A DNA stretch of 64,000 nucleotides. Source: Ignavibacteria bacterium (GTDB lineage Bacteria; Bacteroidota; Ignavibacteria; Tepidaquicellales; Tepidaquicellaceae). The position numbers were made by a program, and so were the translations under genes. This document shows positions 1-9,326 of this stretch, one piece after another. The stretch lies in contig JBAZNU010000004.1 of assembly GCA_041649015.1 (NCBI GenBank), positions 281,155 through 345,154 of the forward strand, given 5' to 3'. The notes under the pieces are model-generated. The model saw only the letters and a program-made list of their open reading frames with translations, was not told the DNA's origin and made no database searches. Each line of letters opens with the position of its first letter. The first letter of the stretch is position 1.

Positions 1-37
1 ATGATCTTTTTATTCCCAAAATGAAATATTCAAATCA

Positions 38-916
38 CTACTTACCCTTAATGTACTCCAACAATCTGCTGCTCTGAGCTTTTACTCTGTTTTTAAAAGC
101 TTTTGCAAGACTTCCGTCCTTTAATAACCTTCTAGTACCTGTCCATGCACGGGCTTTCTCAGATTTCACTCTCTTTATTCTGCCGAATTCACTTATCCTC
201 ATAGCCATCATACCATCTTCACTCGCTTGTACGTAATCAGTACTACCCTTTATATTCTCACCTTTTCTTGATTTTTCCATCCTGAAACCGTCTATATTTC
301 TGCCGAGTTCAGTTATAAATCCAAAGTTGAAACCAAGTACATTAATATATTCATGCCCCTTTTTTCTCAAAAAGAATAATATCTCAGATATTGATTCATA
401 TATTGCAAGACCGAATCTTTTCGTATTCTCAGGCGGTATAAATGAGTATTTACCGTATACGCATACAACGTTTTCTTCTTTTAATACTTCAACCATCGCA
501 TCAACCCATGTAGGAGGATAAAAAGTATCAGCATCTGCACATAGATGATATTTACCCCTGGCAGCTTTTAGACCTGCCGACCTCGCATGTGCAATCCCTT
601 GTTCTTTTTCGAATACTGAACGCACACCTAAAAAGTCTATTACACCCTGAGTATCATCTGTTGAATTGTTATTTACCAAAATCAGTTCACAATTGTAATT
701 TGTTCTTATTTCAGAAATGGAAGATAAAGTTCTCAGTATATTATTCTCTTCGTTCCAGACTGGAATAACTATTGAAACATCAGGTGATTCTGATTTTAGT
801 TTGCTTAATCCTTCTTTAATTCTGTTAATCTTATCTTGAGATACATCATTTATTTTACTGTAAGTAAATAAATGATTTTTTAACCATGAAGGTAAAAAGA
901 ATCTGCCCATTTTCAA
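38..916 (-). CDS. Family 2 glycosyltransferase
   Basis: 292 aa. A GT-A fold glycosyltransferase starts near residue 45 (VSIVIPVWNEENN, the nucleotide-binding first strand). The metal-binding DAD motif lies near residue 128 (CADADTFYPP). Such enzymes transfer a sugar from a nucleotide-sugar onto a growing glycan at the cytoplasmic face of the inner membrane. No long membrane segment is visible. It is the last gene of a minus-strand operon; its ATG overlaps the stop of the flippase gene by four bases (ATGA), so the two are translationally coupled. With the flippase and a GT4 enzyme it probably builds an exported surface polysaccharide or O-unit. The sugar and linkage cannot be read from the sequence. 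Confidence 0.88.
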   Translation of the reverse strand: MKMGRFFLPSWLKNHLFTYSKINDVSQDKINRIKEGLSKLKSESPDVSIVIPVWNEENNILRTLSSISEIRTNYNCELILVNNNSTDDTQGVIDFLGVRSVFEKEQGIAHARSAGLKAARGKYHLCADADTFYPPTWVDAMVEVLKEENVVCVYGKYSFIPPENTKRFGLAIYESISEILFFLRKKGHEYINVLGFNFGFITELGRNIDGFRMEKSRKGENIKGSTDYVQASEDGMMAMRISEFGRIKRVKSEKARAWTGTRRLLKDGSLAKAFKNRVKAQSSRLLEYIKGK

Positions 917-2256
917 CCCTTTGATTTTTTAAAACGTTCTTTTAAAATTTGTAAACCGTCTGCATAAAATCGGTAAGCATATATAAACGTATTGAATGGA
1001 TTTATTTTTAATAGCTTGTACAATATTACATGAGAAATGACAACAGCAATAAAGAGTGACAAGAGCAATCCGATTGCAGCACCGAAAACTCCGTAATGCG
1101 TTAATGCGAAGTACATTATAGTAATTGTAATAACAAAATTAACTATTACCGTATAAAAATTGATATTTGGTTTTCCTATCGCGTCTAAAAATGAACCTGA
1201 TTGTCTGTCGAATGGTTTTAATAAACTCAGAAATATGACTATTCTCAGAAGAGGAACCGCATCAAGATAAGATTTTCCGGCAATTATTAAAATTATTTGT
1301 TCTGCAAATATAAAACATAATGCTACAAATGGTACTGCCATTGCCAGCATAAGCCCAATTGACCTTTCATACAAGTATTTCACCGCCTGCTTTCCGTCCT
1401 TCTCTATTCTTTCTGCGCTCTTCGGAAATACTATTGATGATATTGAAAAAAGCGGTACATCTATTAAATTTAATACACGAGTCGAAGTGTTAAAAGTAGC
1501 AACCTCAGATGTGTTCAAAATTCCTCCGATTAAAAACTTGTCCATACTGTTAGCTACAGTTGACGTAATGGTCGTTCCAAACACAAATTTACTGAATCGA
1601 AATAATTTTTTTACCCATTCGCGGTCTACCTTTGTCGAAATAGTGAAATATTTTCTGACTAAAAAATAAGATAAAATTGCAGCAAGTAATGCAAATAATA
1701 TTTGTAAACCCGCTAGCTGGTACAGATTTACATTTATAGAAAATATATAAATAAGCAGGATCGAAATAAAAAAACCCACGTTATTCAGGAATTGGGAATA
1801 AAAAATGTTCTTGAAATTAAATTTTGACTGCATTATAACTATTGACTGTGTGAACGGCATGTAAATTAACATCAATATTGCATATAGATATAGCAAATAC
1901 TGCAAATTCTCTGAAGCCCAGATTTTACTCAGCAAACCTCCAAAAGATAGTAGTAATAACATTGATATCACTGTTGTTACGGCGTTTAGAAAAAACGAAG
2001 CATTGAGTATTTTTTGGTATTCCTCACCGCTGGCAGCAACAGAATATTTTACGAAAGCATTCTGTACAAAAGCATATCTTGTGAAATCGAGTAAACCTCC
2101 CACAGTAACGTAAAGTACCCAGACACCGAGGTCCTCTTTTGGTAGTATTCTAACCAGAATCAGAAATGTACCAAACCCTGCAAGAAAATCAGTAATCCTG
2201 TTTAGAAGCATAAAGATGCCTGATTTCATCCAATATGAATCTTTTACAAAACCCAT
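913..2256 (-). CDS. Polysaccharide flippase (Wzx/MATE-like)
   Basis: 447 aa, almost entirely hydrophobic helices (about 12-14 predicted by eye) starting at residue ~10. It has the layout of the polysaccharide biosynthesis/MVF-like superfamily: an N-terminal half, a short basic loop, and a C-terminal half with the conserved small-residue helix around FGAAIGLLLSLF. The family flips undecaprenyl-linked oligosaccharides across the inner membrane. The gene overlaps the upstream GT4 gene by 13 bases and the downstream GT2 gene by 4 bases, which supports one glycan-export operon. An alternative within the superfamily is teichoic acid or exopolysaccharide export; substrate unknown. Confidence 0.88.
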   Translation of the reverse strand: MGFVKDSYWMKSGIFMLLNRITDFLAGFGTFLILVRILPKEDLGVWVLYVTVGGLLDFTRYAFVQNAFVKYSVAASGEEYQKILNASFFLNAVTTVISMLLLLSFGGLLSKIWASENLQYLLYLYAILMLIYMPFTQSIVIMQSKFNFKNIFYSQFLNNVGFFISILLIYIFSINVNLYQLAGLQILFALLAAILSYFLVRKYFTISTKVDREWVKKLFRFSKFVFGTTITSTVANSMDKFLIGGILNTSEVATFNTSTRVLNLIDVPLFSISSIVFPKSAERIEKDGKQAVKYLYERSIGLMLAMAVPFVALCFIFAEQIILIIAGKSYLDAVPLLRIVIFLSLLKPFDRQSGSFLDAIGKPNINFYTVIVNFVITITIMYFALTHYGVFGAAIGLLLSLFIAVVISHVILYKLLKINPFNTFIYAYRFYADGLQILKERFKKSKG

Positions 2257-3398
2257 TCCTTTTTATATATATTCAAATAAATCTCTTCAATAGTTTTAAT
2301 CATTTTATGTAGTTCAAAATCTCGTTCAACACTTATCCTTCCGTTTGATTCACATTTCTTTCTTAGTTTTTCGTCATTATGAAATGATATTATTGCTTCC
2401 GATAATGCTTGAGGATTCTCAAATGGAACAAGTAAACCGTTTTCCCCGTTTCGAATCACTTCCTTTGTACCGTCTGCCGGTGTAGCAATTACTGCTTTTC
2501 TCATTCCCATTGCTTCTATCAGTCCAATCGGTAGCCCTTCCCATAAAGAAGGTAATACATATATGTCAATAGTATTTAAAACAGAAGGAACATCTTGCAT
2601 AAATTTGTGAAACCTTATCATTGTTTCATCCAAGCCTAATTCTTTCGCAAGTTTTATCGCATCTTCTTTTAAATCTCCGTCTCCTATCATTAAAAAATAC
2701 ACTTCATTCGATTTTTTTGCAGTTATCGCTGCTGCTTTTATTACAGTGAAAGGATCTTTTTGTTTTGTCATTCTTACAATAAAAGCAGCTGTTGTTTTTC
2801 CGGCTGGAATACCTAATTCTTCCTTAAGGTCTGGATAGTTTTTGTCTGGATTAAATTTATCAAGGTTAATACCATTATGAACCAATTTATACCGTTTCAT
2901 TCCACAATATTTAATGCCTTCACGCATATTAGCTTCAGATACAACGATTGTTAAGTCAGTCCTTTTTATTAAAAACCTTTCTGATATTATTCTTAGCTTT
3001 TTTACTAAAAAGTTCTGATCCGGATGAAATGACCAGCCATGAACCGTGTAAATAATCGGTACTTTTCTCTTTTCTGCAATATAATAAGTATTTGAAAGTG
3101 CACGCGTCCCATGAGCATGGATTAGGTCAAACTTTTCATTATCAAAAATTTCACCAACCTTACCTCTTACTCCTTTATCAAATGGTTTTTCGGTGTGAAC
3201 CACGTATGTTTTAATATTGGCACTTCTCAGCTTTTCAACCATCGGACCGTCTGTGAAAGACAATATTACAGGTTCAAATACTTCTTTATTCAAATTCAGA
3301 ACAAGATCCAAAACATGCGACTCACCTCCGCCAATGTTTCCTTGGCGTATTGTTTCAAGTATCTTTATCTTGTTTTTGGGAGAAACTATGTTGGGCAT
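2244..3398 (-). CDS. Family 4 glycosyltransferase
   Basis: 384 aa, first gene of the minus-strand glycan operon. A GT-B fold enzyme: the N-terminal acceptor domain has the glycine loop GGGESHVLDLV (residues ~22-32) and AHGTRAL, and the C-terminal nucleotide-sugar domain has the E-x7-E type motif in PSLWEGLPIGLIEAMG followed by VIATPADGTKEVI. This is typical of GT4 retaining transferases that add hexoses to lipid-linked glycans. The start is an ATG at 3398, followed after about ten residues by KIKILETIRQGNIGGGESH. The 252-base gap to the divergent FIST gene at 3651 must hold both promoters and is very AT-rich. Confidence 0.9.
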   Translation of the reverse strand: MPNIVSPKNKIKILETIRQGNIGGGESHVLDLVLNLNKEVFEPVILSFTDGPMVEKLRSANIKTYVVHTEKPFDKGVRGKVGEIFDNEKFDLIHAHGTRALSNTYYIAEKRKVPIIYTVHGWSFHPDQNFLVKKLRIISERFLIKRTDLTIVVSEANMREGIKYCGMKRYKLVHNGINLDKFNPDKNYPDLKEELGIPAGKTTAAFIVRMTKQKDPFTVIKAAAITAKKSNEVYFLMIGDGDLKEDAIKLAKELGLDETMIRFHKFMQDVPSVLNTIDIYVLPSLWEGLPIGLIEAMGMRKAVIATPADGTKEVIRNGENGLLVPFENPQALSEAIISFHNDEKLRKKCESNGRISVERDFELHKMIKTIEEIYLNIYKKEWVL

Positions 3399-3650
3399 AG
3401 TAGATTTTAATTAATCATAATTTAAGAGAATTTTATCAAATATCATATACATTAATTGGAATACAACATATGAGATTTTTTTGTTGTATAATTAAGATTT
3501 AGTTTGTTTACTATTTGGTTTTTTAATCAATTATATTTATATTTACAAATCCTTTATTGTAAAAATTTTCATTCTTTAAGGATTTATATACTTGAAATAT
3601 ATAATAGAATAACATAAACTTACTAATATTTTATAACATCAAATTTTTCG

Positions 3651-4778
3651 ATGATGAAAAGTTTAGAAGTTAGAAGAAGCTTTGCTGCGTCCCCGGATCC
3701 CAAAGCAGCTGTCTTAAAGTTAGAAAAGGAATTGATGATTAGCAATGAACAGTTCAGCTTTTTGTTCTGTTCAGCTAATTATAATCTTGAAATACTCGGT
3801 ACTGAATTAAAAAATGCATTTGGTAATAATGTGATATGCTGCACAACATCGGGGGAAATATCATCTGAAGGTTATTCAAATGATAGTATTGTAGGTGCAA
3901 GTATTTCTTCCAAAAATATGAAGTTCCATAAGTATTTTATTCCCGATGTAGCTGATTTTGATTCGGTTTCTGCAAGAGAATTACACTCCACCTTTTTAAA
4001 AGATCTTGAGAATTCAAGTTTGCATAAAGCGAAATACATTGGTATTGTGATTATTGATGGATTATCAATGAAAGAAGATAATATTATCGCTATTCTTTCA
4101 AAAACCTTTGAAAATGTAGAAATTGTAGGAGGCTCTTCCGGTGATGATTTAAGGTTCGATAAAACCTATATTTACAATGACGGAGAATTTCTCACCAACT
4201 CAGCAGTTTTCTTAATCATAGAAACCGAAGTTCCTTATATTGCATTTAACACTCAGCACTTCGAACCTGTCGATCAAAAACTCGTTATTACAGATGCTGA
4301 TCCTTCCAATAGAATTGTGTATGAAATAAACGGTGAAAAAGCCGCAATTGAATATGCTAAAATTCTTGGTATTGAAGTTAATGATCTTAATCCTCAGTTT
4401 TTTGCGAGATATCCTGTCATGCTCAATATTGGTGGGAATTGGTATATTCGTTCAATCGCAAAAGTGAATGATGATTTTAGTCTGACATTTTTTTGTGCCA
4501 TAGATTCTGGTTTAGTTTTAACTATTGCAAAAGGTAATGATATAATCCAAAATTTAAAAAATAAATTATTTGAAATCCACTCGCAGATAGGGGAAATAAG
4601 CTTGATTCTGGTGTTCGATTGTATTCTAAGAAGATTGGAAGTTGAACAAAAAAATTTATCCAAAGAAATGAACAAAATATTCTCAAAAGAAAATATCATT
4701 GGTTTCAATTCGTATGGAGAACAATGCAATTTTGTCCACGTTAATCAAACCCTGACAGGAGTAGCTTTCGGTAAGTAA
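3651..4778 (+). CDS. FIST-domain sensory protein
   Basis: 375 aa, soluble, no signal peptide. The N-terminal part (residues ~30-200: FLFCSANYNLE, CCTTSGEISSEGYSNDSIVGAS, VEIVGGSSGDDLRF) matches the FIST N-domain and the C-terminal part (ending with FNSYGEQCNFVHVNQTLTGVAFG) the FIST C-domain. FIST proteins are intracellular ligand-binding sensors, proposed to bind small molecules such as amino acids, and usually sit beside histidine kinases or cyclases. Here the hybrid kinase begins 17 bases after the stop, so FIST probably supplies the input for that kinase. The ligand is unknown. A second ATG follows immediately at 3654; either may be used. Confidence 0.88.
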   Translation: MMKSLEVRRSFAASPDPKAAVLKLEKELMISNEQFSFLFCSANYNLEILGTELKNAFGNNVICCTTSGEISSEGYSNDSIVGASISSKNMKFHKYFIPDVADFDSVSARELHSTFLKDLENSSLHKAKYIGIVIIDGLSMKEDNIIAILSKTFENVEIVGGSSGDDLRFDKTYIYNDGEFLTNSAVFLIIETEVPYIAFNTQHFEPVDQKLVITDADPSNRIVYEINGEKAAIEYAKILGIEVNDLNPQFFARYPVMLNIGGNWYIRSIAKVNDDFSLTFFCAIDSGLVLTIAKGNDIIQNLKNKLFEIHSQIGEISLILVFDCILRRLEVEQKNLSKEMNKIFSKENIIGFNSYGEQCNFVHVNQTLTGVAFGK

Positions 4779-4795
4779 TATTTAATTTTAAGTAT

Positions 4796-7700
4796 ATGGC
4801 GAATAAATATAATGTTGAAGAGCTCCATAATAAAATAGATGAGCTGGAAAAAGAACTTCTAAAGTCGAGAAAAATTCAAAAAGCCTTGATGTTGAAAGTT
4901 GAGAAAAGTATAGAATTGTCTGGTAACGATTTTTCTCTTTTCGAAGCTAATGTGCACCTGCAGGAAATTGTCAAACTTAAAACTAAAGAACTCGTTCTTG
5001 CGAATGAACTCCTAAGAAAAGAGATAAACGAAAATAAACGGACCGCTGAACTGCTTAAAATTAGTGAAGAACGTATTAGACTTATATTGGATAATGTACA
5101 GGCTGGTATTATGATTATTGACCCCGCTACCCATATTATTGTTGACGTTAACACTACTGCTTTGCAAATGATGGAAAGAGATAGGAATCAGATTGTAGGT
5201 TTAACCTGTCACAATTTTGTATGTCCTGCAGATGAGGGAAAATGTCCTATAACTGACTTGGGTTGCATTATCGAAAGAGAGGAAAGGGCACTCATACTTC
5301 CGACAGGTAAAAAACTAGATATTCTAAAATCTGTTAATAAAATCAGTATCGACGGTAAAGATATGTTAATAGAAAGTTTTGTCGATATTACGCAGAGAAT
5401 GATTGCCGAAGATGCACTTAAGAAAAGCGAACAGAGAAACCGTGCATTACTCGATGCAATTCCTGACCTTGTTTTTAATATTAATTCAGATGGAATAATT
5501 GTCGATTACCATACTTCAAACCGTAATCAGTTAATGGTTCCGCCCGAGAAATTTCTTGGTAACCATTTCCGGTATATATTACCCGAAAATCTTGTAAAGG
5601 GTTTTGAGGACACTATAAACTTATCGAAAAAGACCAACAGCCTTGAATCATTCGAATACCATTTGGATACGCTGGGTAATTCCAAATACTATGAAGCCAG
5701 AATAAAAGAGTTTGTCGAAAATCAAATTCTTGTACTTATTCGTGATTTTACTGAACAAAAATTGGCGGAACAACGTTTAGAATCTCTGAATTTAATGCAT
5801 TCTTTAATTAATGAAATATCCTCGTCGCTTATAAAATCTTCAGATGATATTGATTCGAGTATTAACCTTTCTCTAAAAAAACTTTGTGAATTTACAAAGG
5901 TTGATAGGGTTTATATCTTTGATTTTAATCATGACTTAAAGTTGATGAGCAACACTTATGAGTGGTGTAATGAAGGTATCACATCTGAAATAGATAACTT
6001 ACAGGATTTGCATTATGATCAGATTCCAAGATGGATAGAAAGTTTTCGAAAGAATGAGCATGTGTATATTCCTAAAGTATCAGAAATATCAGATGAGTTT
6101 AAAGCAGAAAAGGATTTGCTCGAACCTCAGGGAATTATATCTTTGATAGCTGTTCCTATGTATTACAGTGATATACTTCTGGGTTTTATTGGATTTGATT
6201 CCGTTCACTCAGTAAAAGTTTGGGATGAAGCTGATATCAATTTGCTAAAACTTACAGGCGAAATTATCGCCGGTGCTATTTTCAGGCATAAGTTTGAAGT
6301 TGAGTTGATTAAACAGAAATCAATCGCTGATGCTGCAAATAAAGCAAAGAGTGAATTTATTGCAAATATGAGTCATGAAATAAGAACTCCTATGAACGCG
6401 ATACTTGGATTTTCGGAAATACTGTTTAATACTTCCACTGATCAGTCGTCTAAAAGCTACCTTAAAACTATTTTAAACAGCGGTAGAACATTGCTTTCTT
6501 TGATTAACGATATTTTAGACCTTTCAAAAATTGAAGCCGGTAAGCTTGAATTGCATTCTGAATCTGTCAATCTCAGGGATATATTATCTGATTTGAGTCA
6601 TATTTTCTCGCAAAAACTTGAAGAGAAAAGGTTAAAATTGATTTTTGATTTTCCTGAAGAGTTTCCCAAATATCTCTTTTTGGATGAAGTCAGAATCAGA
6701 CAGGTGTTTTTGAATCTGGTAGGTAATTCAATTAAATTCACTAGCAACGGATACGTTAAAGTATCTTCGCAAATGGATAAGTGCGACGTCGCAAATAATA
6801 TGTATGATATTTCTATTTCAGTTGAAGACACCGGAATTGGTATCTCAGAAAATGATCAGAATGCTATTTTTGATTCTTTCAGGCAAGCCGCAGGTATTAG
6901 TGCTAAACATTTCGGAGGAACAGGTTTGGGACTCGCAATCTCAAAAAGACTTATCGAAATGATGAACGGTACTATTTCAGTTAAAAGCGAAATAGGTGTC
7001 GGTAGTGTCTTTACCGTAAAACTCAAAAACATTAAAAGCGTTAAAGGAGAAAAAAAGAAAAAAGGAGTAATTGACTGGGATAAAGAGAAATTGAATTTCG
7101 GAAATGCAAGGGTGTTGATCGTTGATGATATTCAGCAAAATATTGATATTGTTAAAATATATCTTGCTGATGCAGGTGTAGTTTTTGGCGAAATTAATTC
7201 TGCAGAGAAGATTGAGGATTTCGTTAAAGTTTTTAAACCCGACATTATTCTTATGGACCTGAGAATGCCTGAAGTTAGCGGATATGAAGCTAATGCTATC
7301 ATCAAAATGAACCCGGATTTTTCCAAAATTCCGGTTATTGCTTTTACTGCTTCCTCTATGCAAAGTGATGAAGCAAAAATTGTCAGAGAATTTGAAGGAT
7401 TCCTCAGAAAACCAATACTTAAAAATGAACTGATAAAAGAATTAATGAAATTTCTAAAATACTCTAAGGTCTCTGAAGATGAAACCGACAACAAAGATCA
7501 TTTAAAAAGATTAATCTTGAGTAATTTGCCAAAAGAAACTATCTTAAAACATGCTGAAATAGTTTCTGATTCTTTAAGTGAGAGAAGCCAGAATTTACTG
7601 GAATACATGGATTTTGATGAAATCGGGAATTTTATTAACGACTTTAAATCAATCTGTTCCGATAACCATATTAATATGTTTGATAAATATATCGAAAGTC

Positions 7701-7801
7701 TGCGAAATGATTACAACAATTTTGATATAAATTCTTTAAAACAAAATCTCAATTCTTTGCCTCTGTTATTAAGAAATCTCAAATCAAAATATAATGAATA
7801 A
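4796..7801 (+). CDS. PAS/GAF hybrid sensor histidine kinase with REC domain
   Basis: 1001 aa, cytosolic (no clear membrane segment). Order: N-terminal coiled coil (1-85); PAS (~88-205) with a cysteine-rich insertion (CHNFVCPADEGKCPITD); second PAS (~215-320); GAF (~330-500); HisKA with phospho-acceptor His527 in NMSHEIRTPMNAILGFSE; HATPase with the N/G boxes (VEDTGIGI, GGTGLGLAISK); REC with Asp777/Asp778 and phospho-acceptor Asp821 (LMDLRMPE); and a ~150-residue C-terminal tail whose length and helical look would suit an Hpt-like or dimerisation region, though no H-x-x-K-G Hpt motif is visible. It is the second gene of the FIST operon; its stop overlaps the next start by one base (TAATG). 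Likely FIST- or redox-linked phosphorelay kinase; stimulus unknown. Confidence 0.93.
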   Translation: MANKYNVEELHNKIDELEKELLKSRKIQKALMLKVEKSIELSGNDFSLFEANVHLQEIVKLKTKELVLANELLRKEINENKRTAELLKISEERIRLILDNVQAGIMIIDPATHIIVDVNTTALQMMERDRNQIVGLTCHNFVCPADEGKCPITDLGCIIEREERALILPTGKKLDILKSVNKISIDGKDMLIESFVDITQRMIAEDALKKSEQRNRALLDAIPDLVFNINSDGIIVDYHTSNRNQLMVPPEKFLGNHFRYILPENLVKGFEDTINLSKKTNSLESFEYHLDTLGNSKYYEARIKEFVENQILVLIRDFTEQKLAEQRLESLNLMHSLINEISSSLIKSSDDIDSSINLSLKKLCEFTKVDRVYIFDFNHDLKLMSNTYEWCNEGITSEIDNLQDLHYDQIPRWIESFRKNEHVYIPKVSEISDEFKAEKDLLEPQGIISLIAVPMYYSDILLGFIGFDSVHSVKVWDEADINLLKLTGEIIAGAIFRHKFEVELIKQKSIADAANKAKSEFIANMSHEIRTPMNAILGFSEILFNTSTDQSSKSYLKTILNSGRTLLSLINDILDLSKIEAGKLELHSESVNLRDILSDLSHIFSQKLEEKRLKLIFDFPEEFPKYLFLDEVRIRQVFLNLVGNSIKFTSNGYVKVSSQMDKCDVANNMYDISISVEDTGIGISENDQNAIFDSFRQAAGISAKHFGGTGLGLAISKRLIEMMNGTISVKSEIGVGSVFTVKLKNIKSVKGEKKKKGVIDWDKEKLNFGNARVLIVDDIQQNIDIVKIYLADAGVVFGEINSAEKIEDFVKVFKPDIILMDLRMPEVSGYEANAIIKMNPDFSKIPVIAFTASSMQSDEAKIVREFEGFLRKPILKNELIKELMKFLKYSKVSEDETDNKDHLKRLILSNLPKETILKHAEIVSDSLSERSQNLLEYMDFDEIGNFINDFKSICSDNHINMFDKYIESLRNDYNNFDINSLKQNLNSLPLLLRNLKSKYNE

Positions 7802-8901
7802 TGATTAGTAATAATTTGCACAAATATTCAATATTAATAGTCGATGATCAACCGCAGAATATACAGCTTATAGGTACACTTCTTAGGAATCATTACAATC
7901 TTTATGTTGCCGATAGCGGTGAAAAAGCAATAAAAATTGCATTAGATAAGAAACCTGATTTAATTTTGCTTGATATTATGATGCCGGTTCTGTCAGGTTT
8001 TGAAGTATGTGAGATTTTGAAATCTGATTCTGAAACAGTGGGAATACCAATAATTTTCCTCACGGCAAAAAATGAATCAGATGATATCGTAACGGGTTTT
8101 TCGCTCGGTGCTGTTGATTACATAACTAAACCTTTTAAAAGTGAAGAAGTATTGATTCGCGTTTCCACTCACCTGAAACTCAAAGAAGCAGTCGATGAAC
8201 TTAAAAGACGCAACTATGAAAAAGATAGATTCTTCTCAATAATAGCTCATGACCTGAATAATCCCTTTAACGGATTCATCGCTCTTACTGCTATGGTGCG
8301 TGATAAAATAGAAAAGTTTTCTCCCGAAGAGTTGAAGAATTTTATGGACATGATGAACTCCTCTGCAAATCAATTGCATAAACTTCTTAAAAATTTACTC
8401 GAATGGGCAAGGCTACAAATGGGTAATATTAAGTTTAAACCTTCATACAACAATTTTTTCAACTGTGTTGAAAAAGCTTTCTATTATCTTAGAAATAATC
8501 TCGATGAAAAGAAAATACATACTGTTATCGATATTCCAGGAGACTTGGGATTTGTTTATGATGTTGATATGCTTGAAACTGTTTTAAGAAACTTGATTAG
8601 CAACGCTATTAAGTTTACAAACACTGGCGGTAATATTCATGTCAGCTCTGAAATTAGAGATGGTGAAGTGATAATTTCTATAAAGGATTCAGGAATCGGT
8701 ATGTCTGAATCTTTAAAAAGTAAAATATTTAAACTATCTGAATCTGTCTCCCGAAAGGGGACATCGGGAGAGGAAAGCACTGGACTGGGGCTCATTCTTT
8801 GCAAAGACCTTGTAGAAATGAATAACGGTAAAATATGGTTTGAATCTGAAATAGACAAGGGATCTACTTTCTTTGTATCTTTTCCCTATGTTTCGAAGTA
8901 A
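7801..8901 (+). CDS. Response regulator-histidine kinase fusion (REC-HisKA-HATPase)
   Basis: 366 aa. The N-terminal REC domain (SILIVDDQPQN, phospho-acceptor Asp58 in LLDIMMPV, conserved Thr and Lys in FLTAKN and ITKPF) is followed by HisKA with His150 (IIAHDLNNPFNGF) and an HATPase domain (KDSGIGM, STGLGLILCKDL). REC-HK proteins of this layout receive phosphate from an upstream kinase and relay it onwards. Translationally coupled to the hybrid kinase (TAATG overlap) and last in the FIST operon, so it is probably the next relay step. There is no DNA-binding output domain in the operon, so the final target must be encoded elsewhere or in the convergent cluster to the right. Confidence 0.92.
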   Translation: MISNNLHKYSILIVDDQPQNIQLIGTLLRNHYNLYVADSGEKAIKIALDKKPDLILLDIMMPVLSGFEVCEILKSDSETVGIPIIFLTAKNESDDIVTGFSLGAVDYITKPFKSEEVLIRVSTHLKLKEAVDELKRRNYEKDRFFSIIAHDLNNPFNGFIALTAMVRDKIEKFSPEELKNFMDMMNSSANQLHKLLKNLLEWARLQMGNIKFKPSYNNFFNCVEKAFYYLRNNLDEKKIHTVIDIPGDLGFVYDVDMLETVLRNLISNAIKFTNTGGNIHVSSEIRDGEVIISIKDSGIGMSESLKSKIFKLSESVSRKGTSGEESTGLGLILCKDLVEMNNGKIWFESEIDKGSTFFVSFPYVSK

Positions 8902-8973
8902 ATACTTGTTGATTGTATTTCACTTCCTTATTAAGATAATATGTCTGGAATTTGAATATTTCTTTAATTATAA

Positions 8974-9282
8974 TTACTCACTTTTTATTATGTTTTCGCA
9001 TAAATCCAGTAATTGCTTTGAACTAAACGGCTTTCCAAGATAATGTGTACACCCTCCTTCAAGAAACTCTTCTTTATCCCCATATCGTGTATAAGCCGTC
9101 AGGGCTACAATCGGTATTGCTTCATGTCCTTTTAATTTTCTGATTTCTTTTACTGTCTGTATTCCATCTATCCCTTTCCCCAAATTTATATCCATTAAAA
9201 TAATGTCATAAAATTTATTCTTTACCCTTTCAATTGCTTCATACCCGTTAACTGCTGAATCAGTGTCGTAATGCTTCTTCAA
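8974..9282 (-). CDS. Receiver (REC) domain, probably the frameshifted C-terminus of the upstream kinase
   Basis: From the only usable start (TTG at 9282) the product is 102 aa and holds the phospho-acceptor (IILMDINLGKGIDG), the conserved Thr (VALTAYT) and Lys (LGKPFSS). It lacks the first beta strand and the acidic pocket. That missing part is encoded in the same frame upstream: the frame is open back to 9348 and reads GEILIVENDEDNLLFTVSVL, a normal REC N-terminus, but without any ATG, GTG or TTG. The kinase gene ends at 9327 in the neighbouring frame. A -1 shift at A AAA AAG (minus strand, about 9341-9347) would give one REC-PAS-HisKA-HATPase-REC protein. It may be programmed frameshifting, a natural frameshift mutation, or one missing base in the A7/G4 homopolymers. 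Confidence 0.75.
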   Translation of the reverse strand: MKKHYDTDSAVNGYEAIERVKNKFYDIILMDINLGKGIDGIQTVKEIRKLKGHEAIPIVALTAYTRYGDKEEFLEGGCTHYLGKPFSSKQLLDLCENIIKSE

Positions 9283-9326
9283 TACTGATACAGTAAAAAG
9301 AAGATTGTCTTCATCATTCTCTACTA

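Noticed and set aside
8895..8926. Terminator between the two converging relay operons
   Set aside because: GAAGT-AAATAC can pair with GTATTT-C-ACTTC, but it overlaps the end of the coding frame and no T run follows on either strand.
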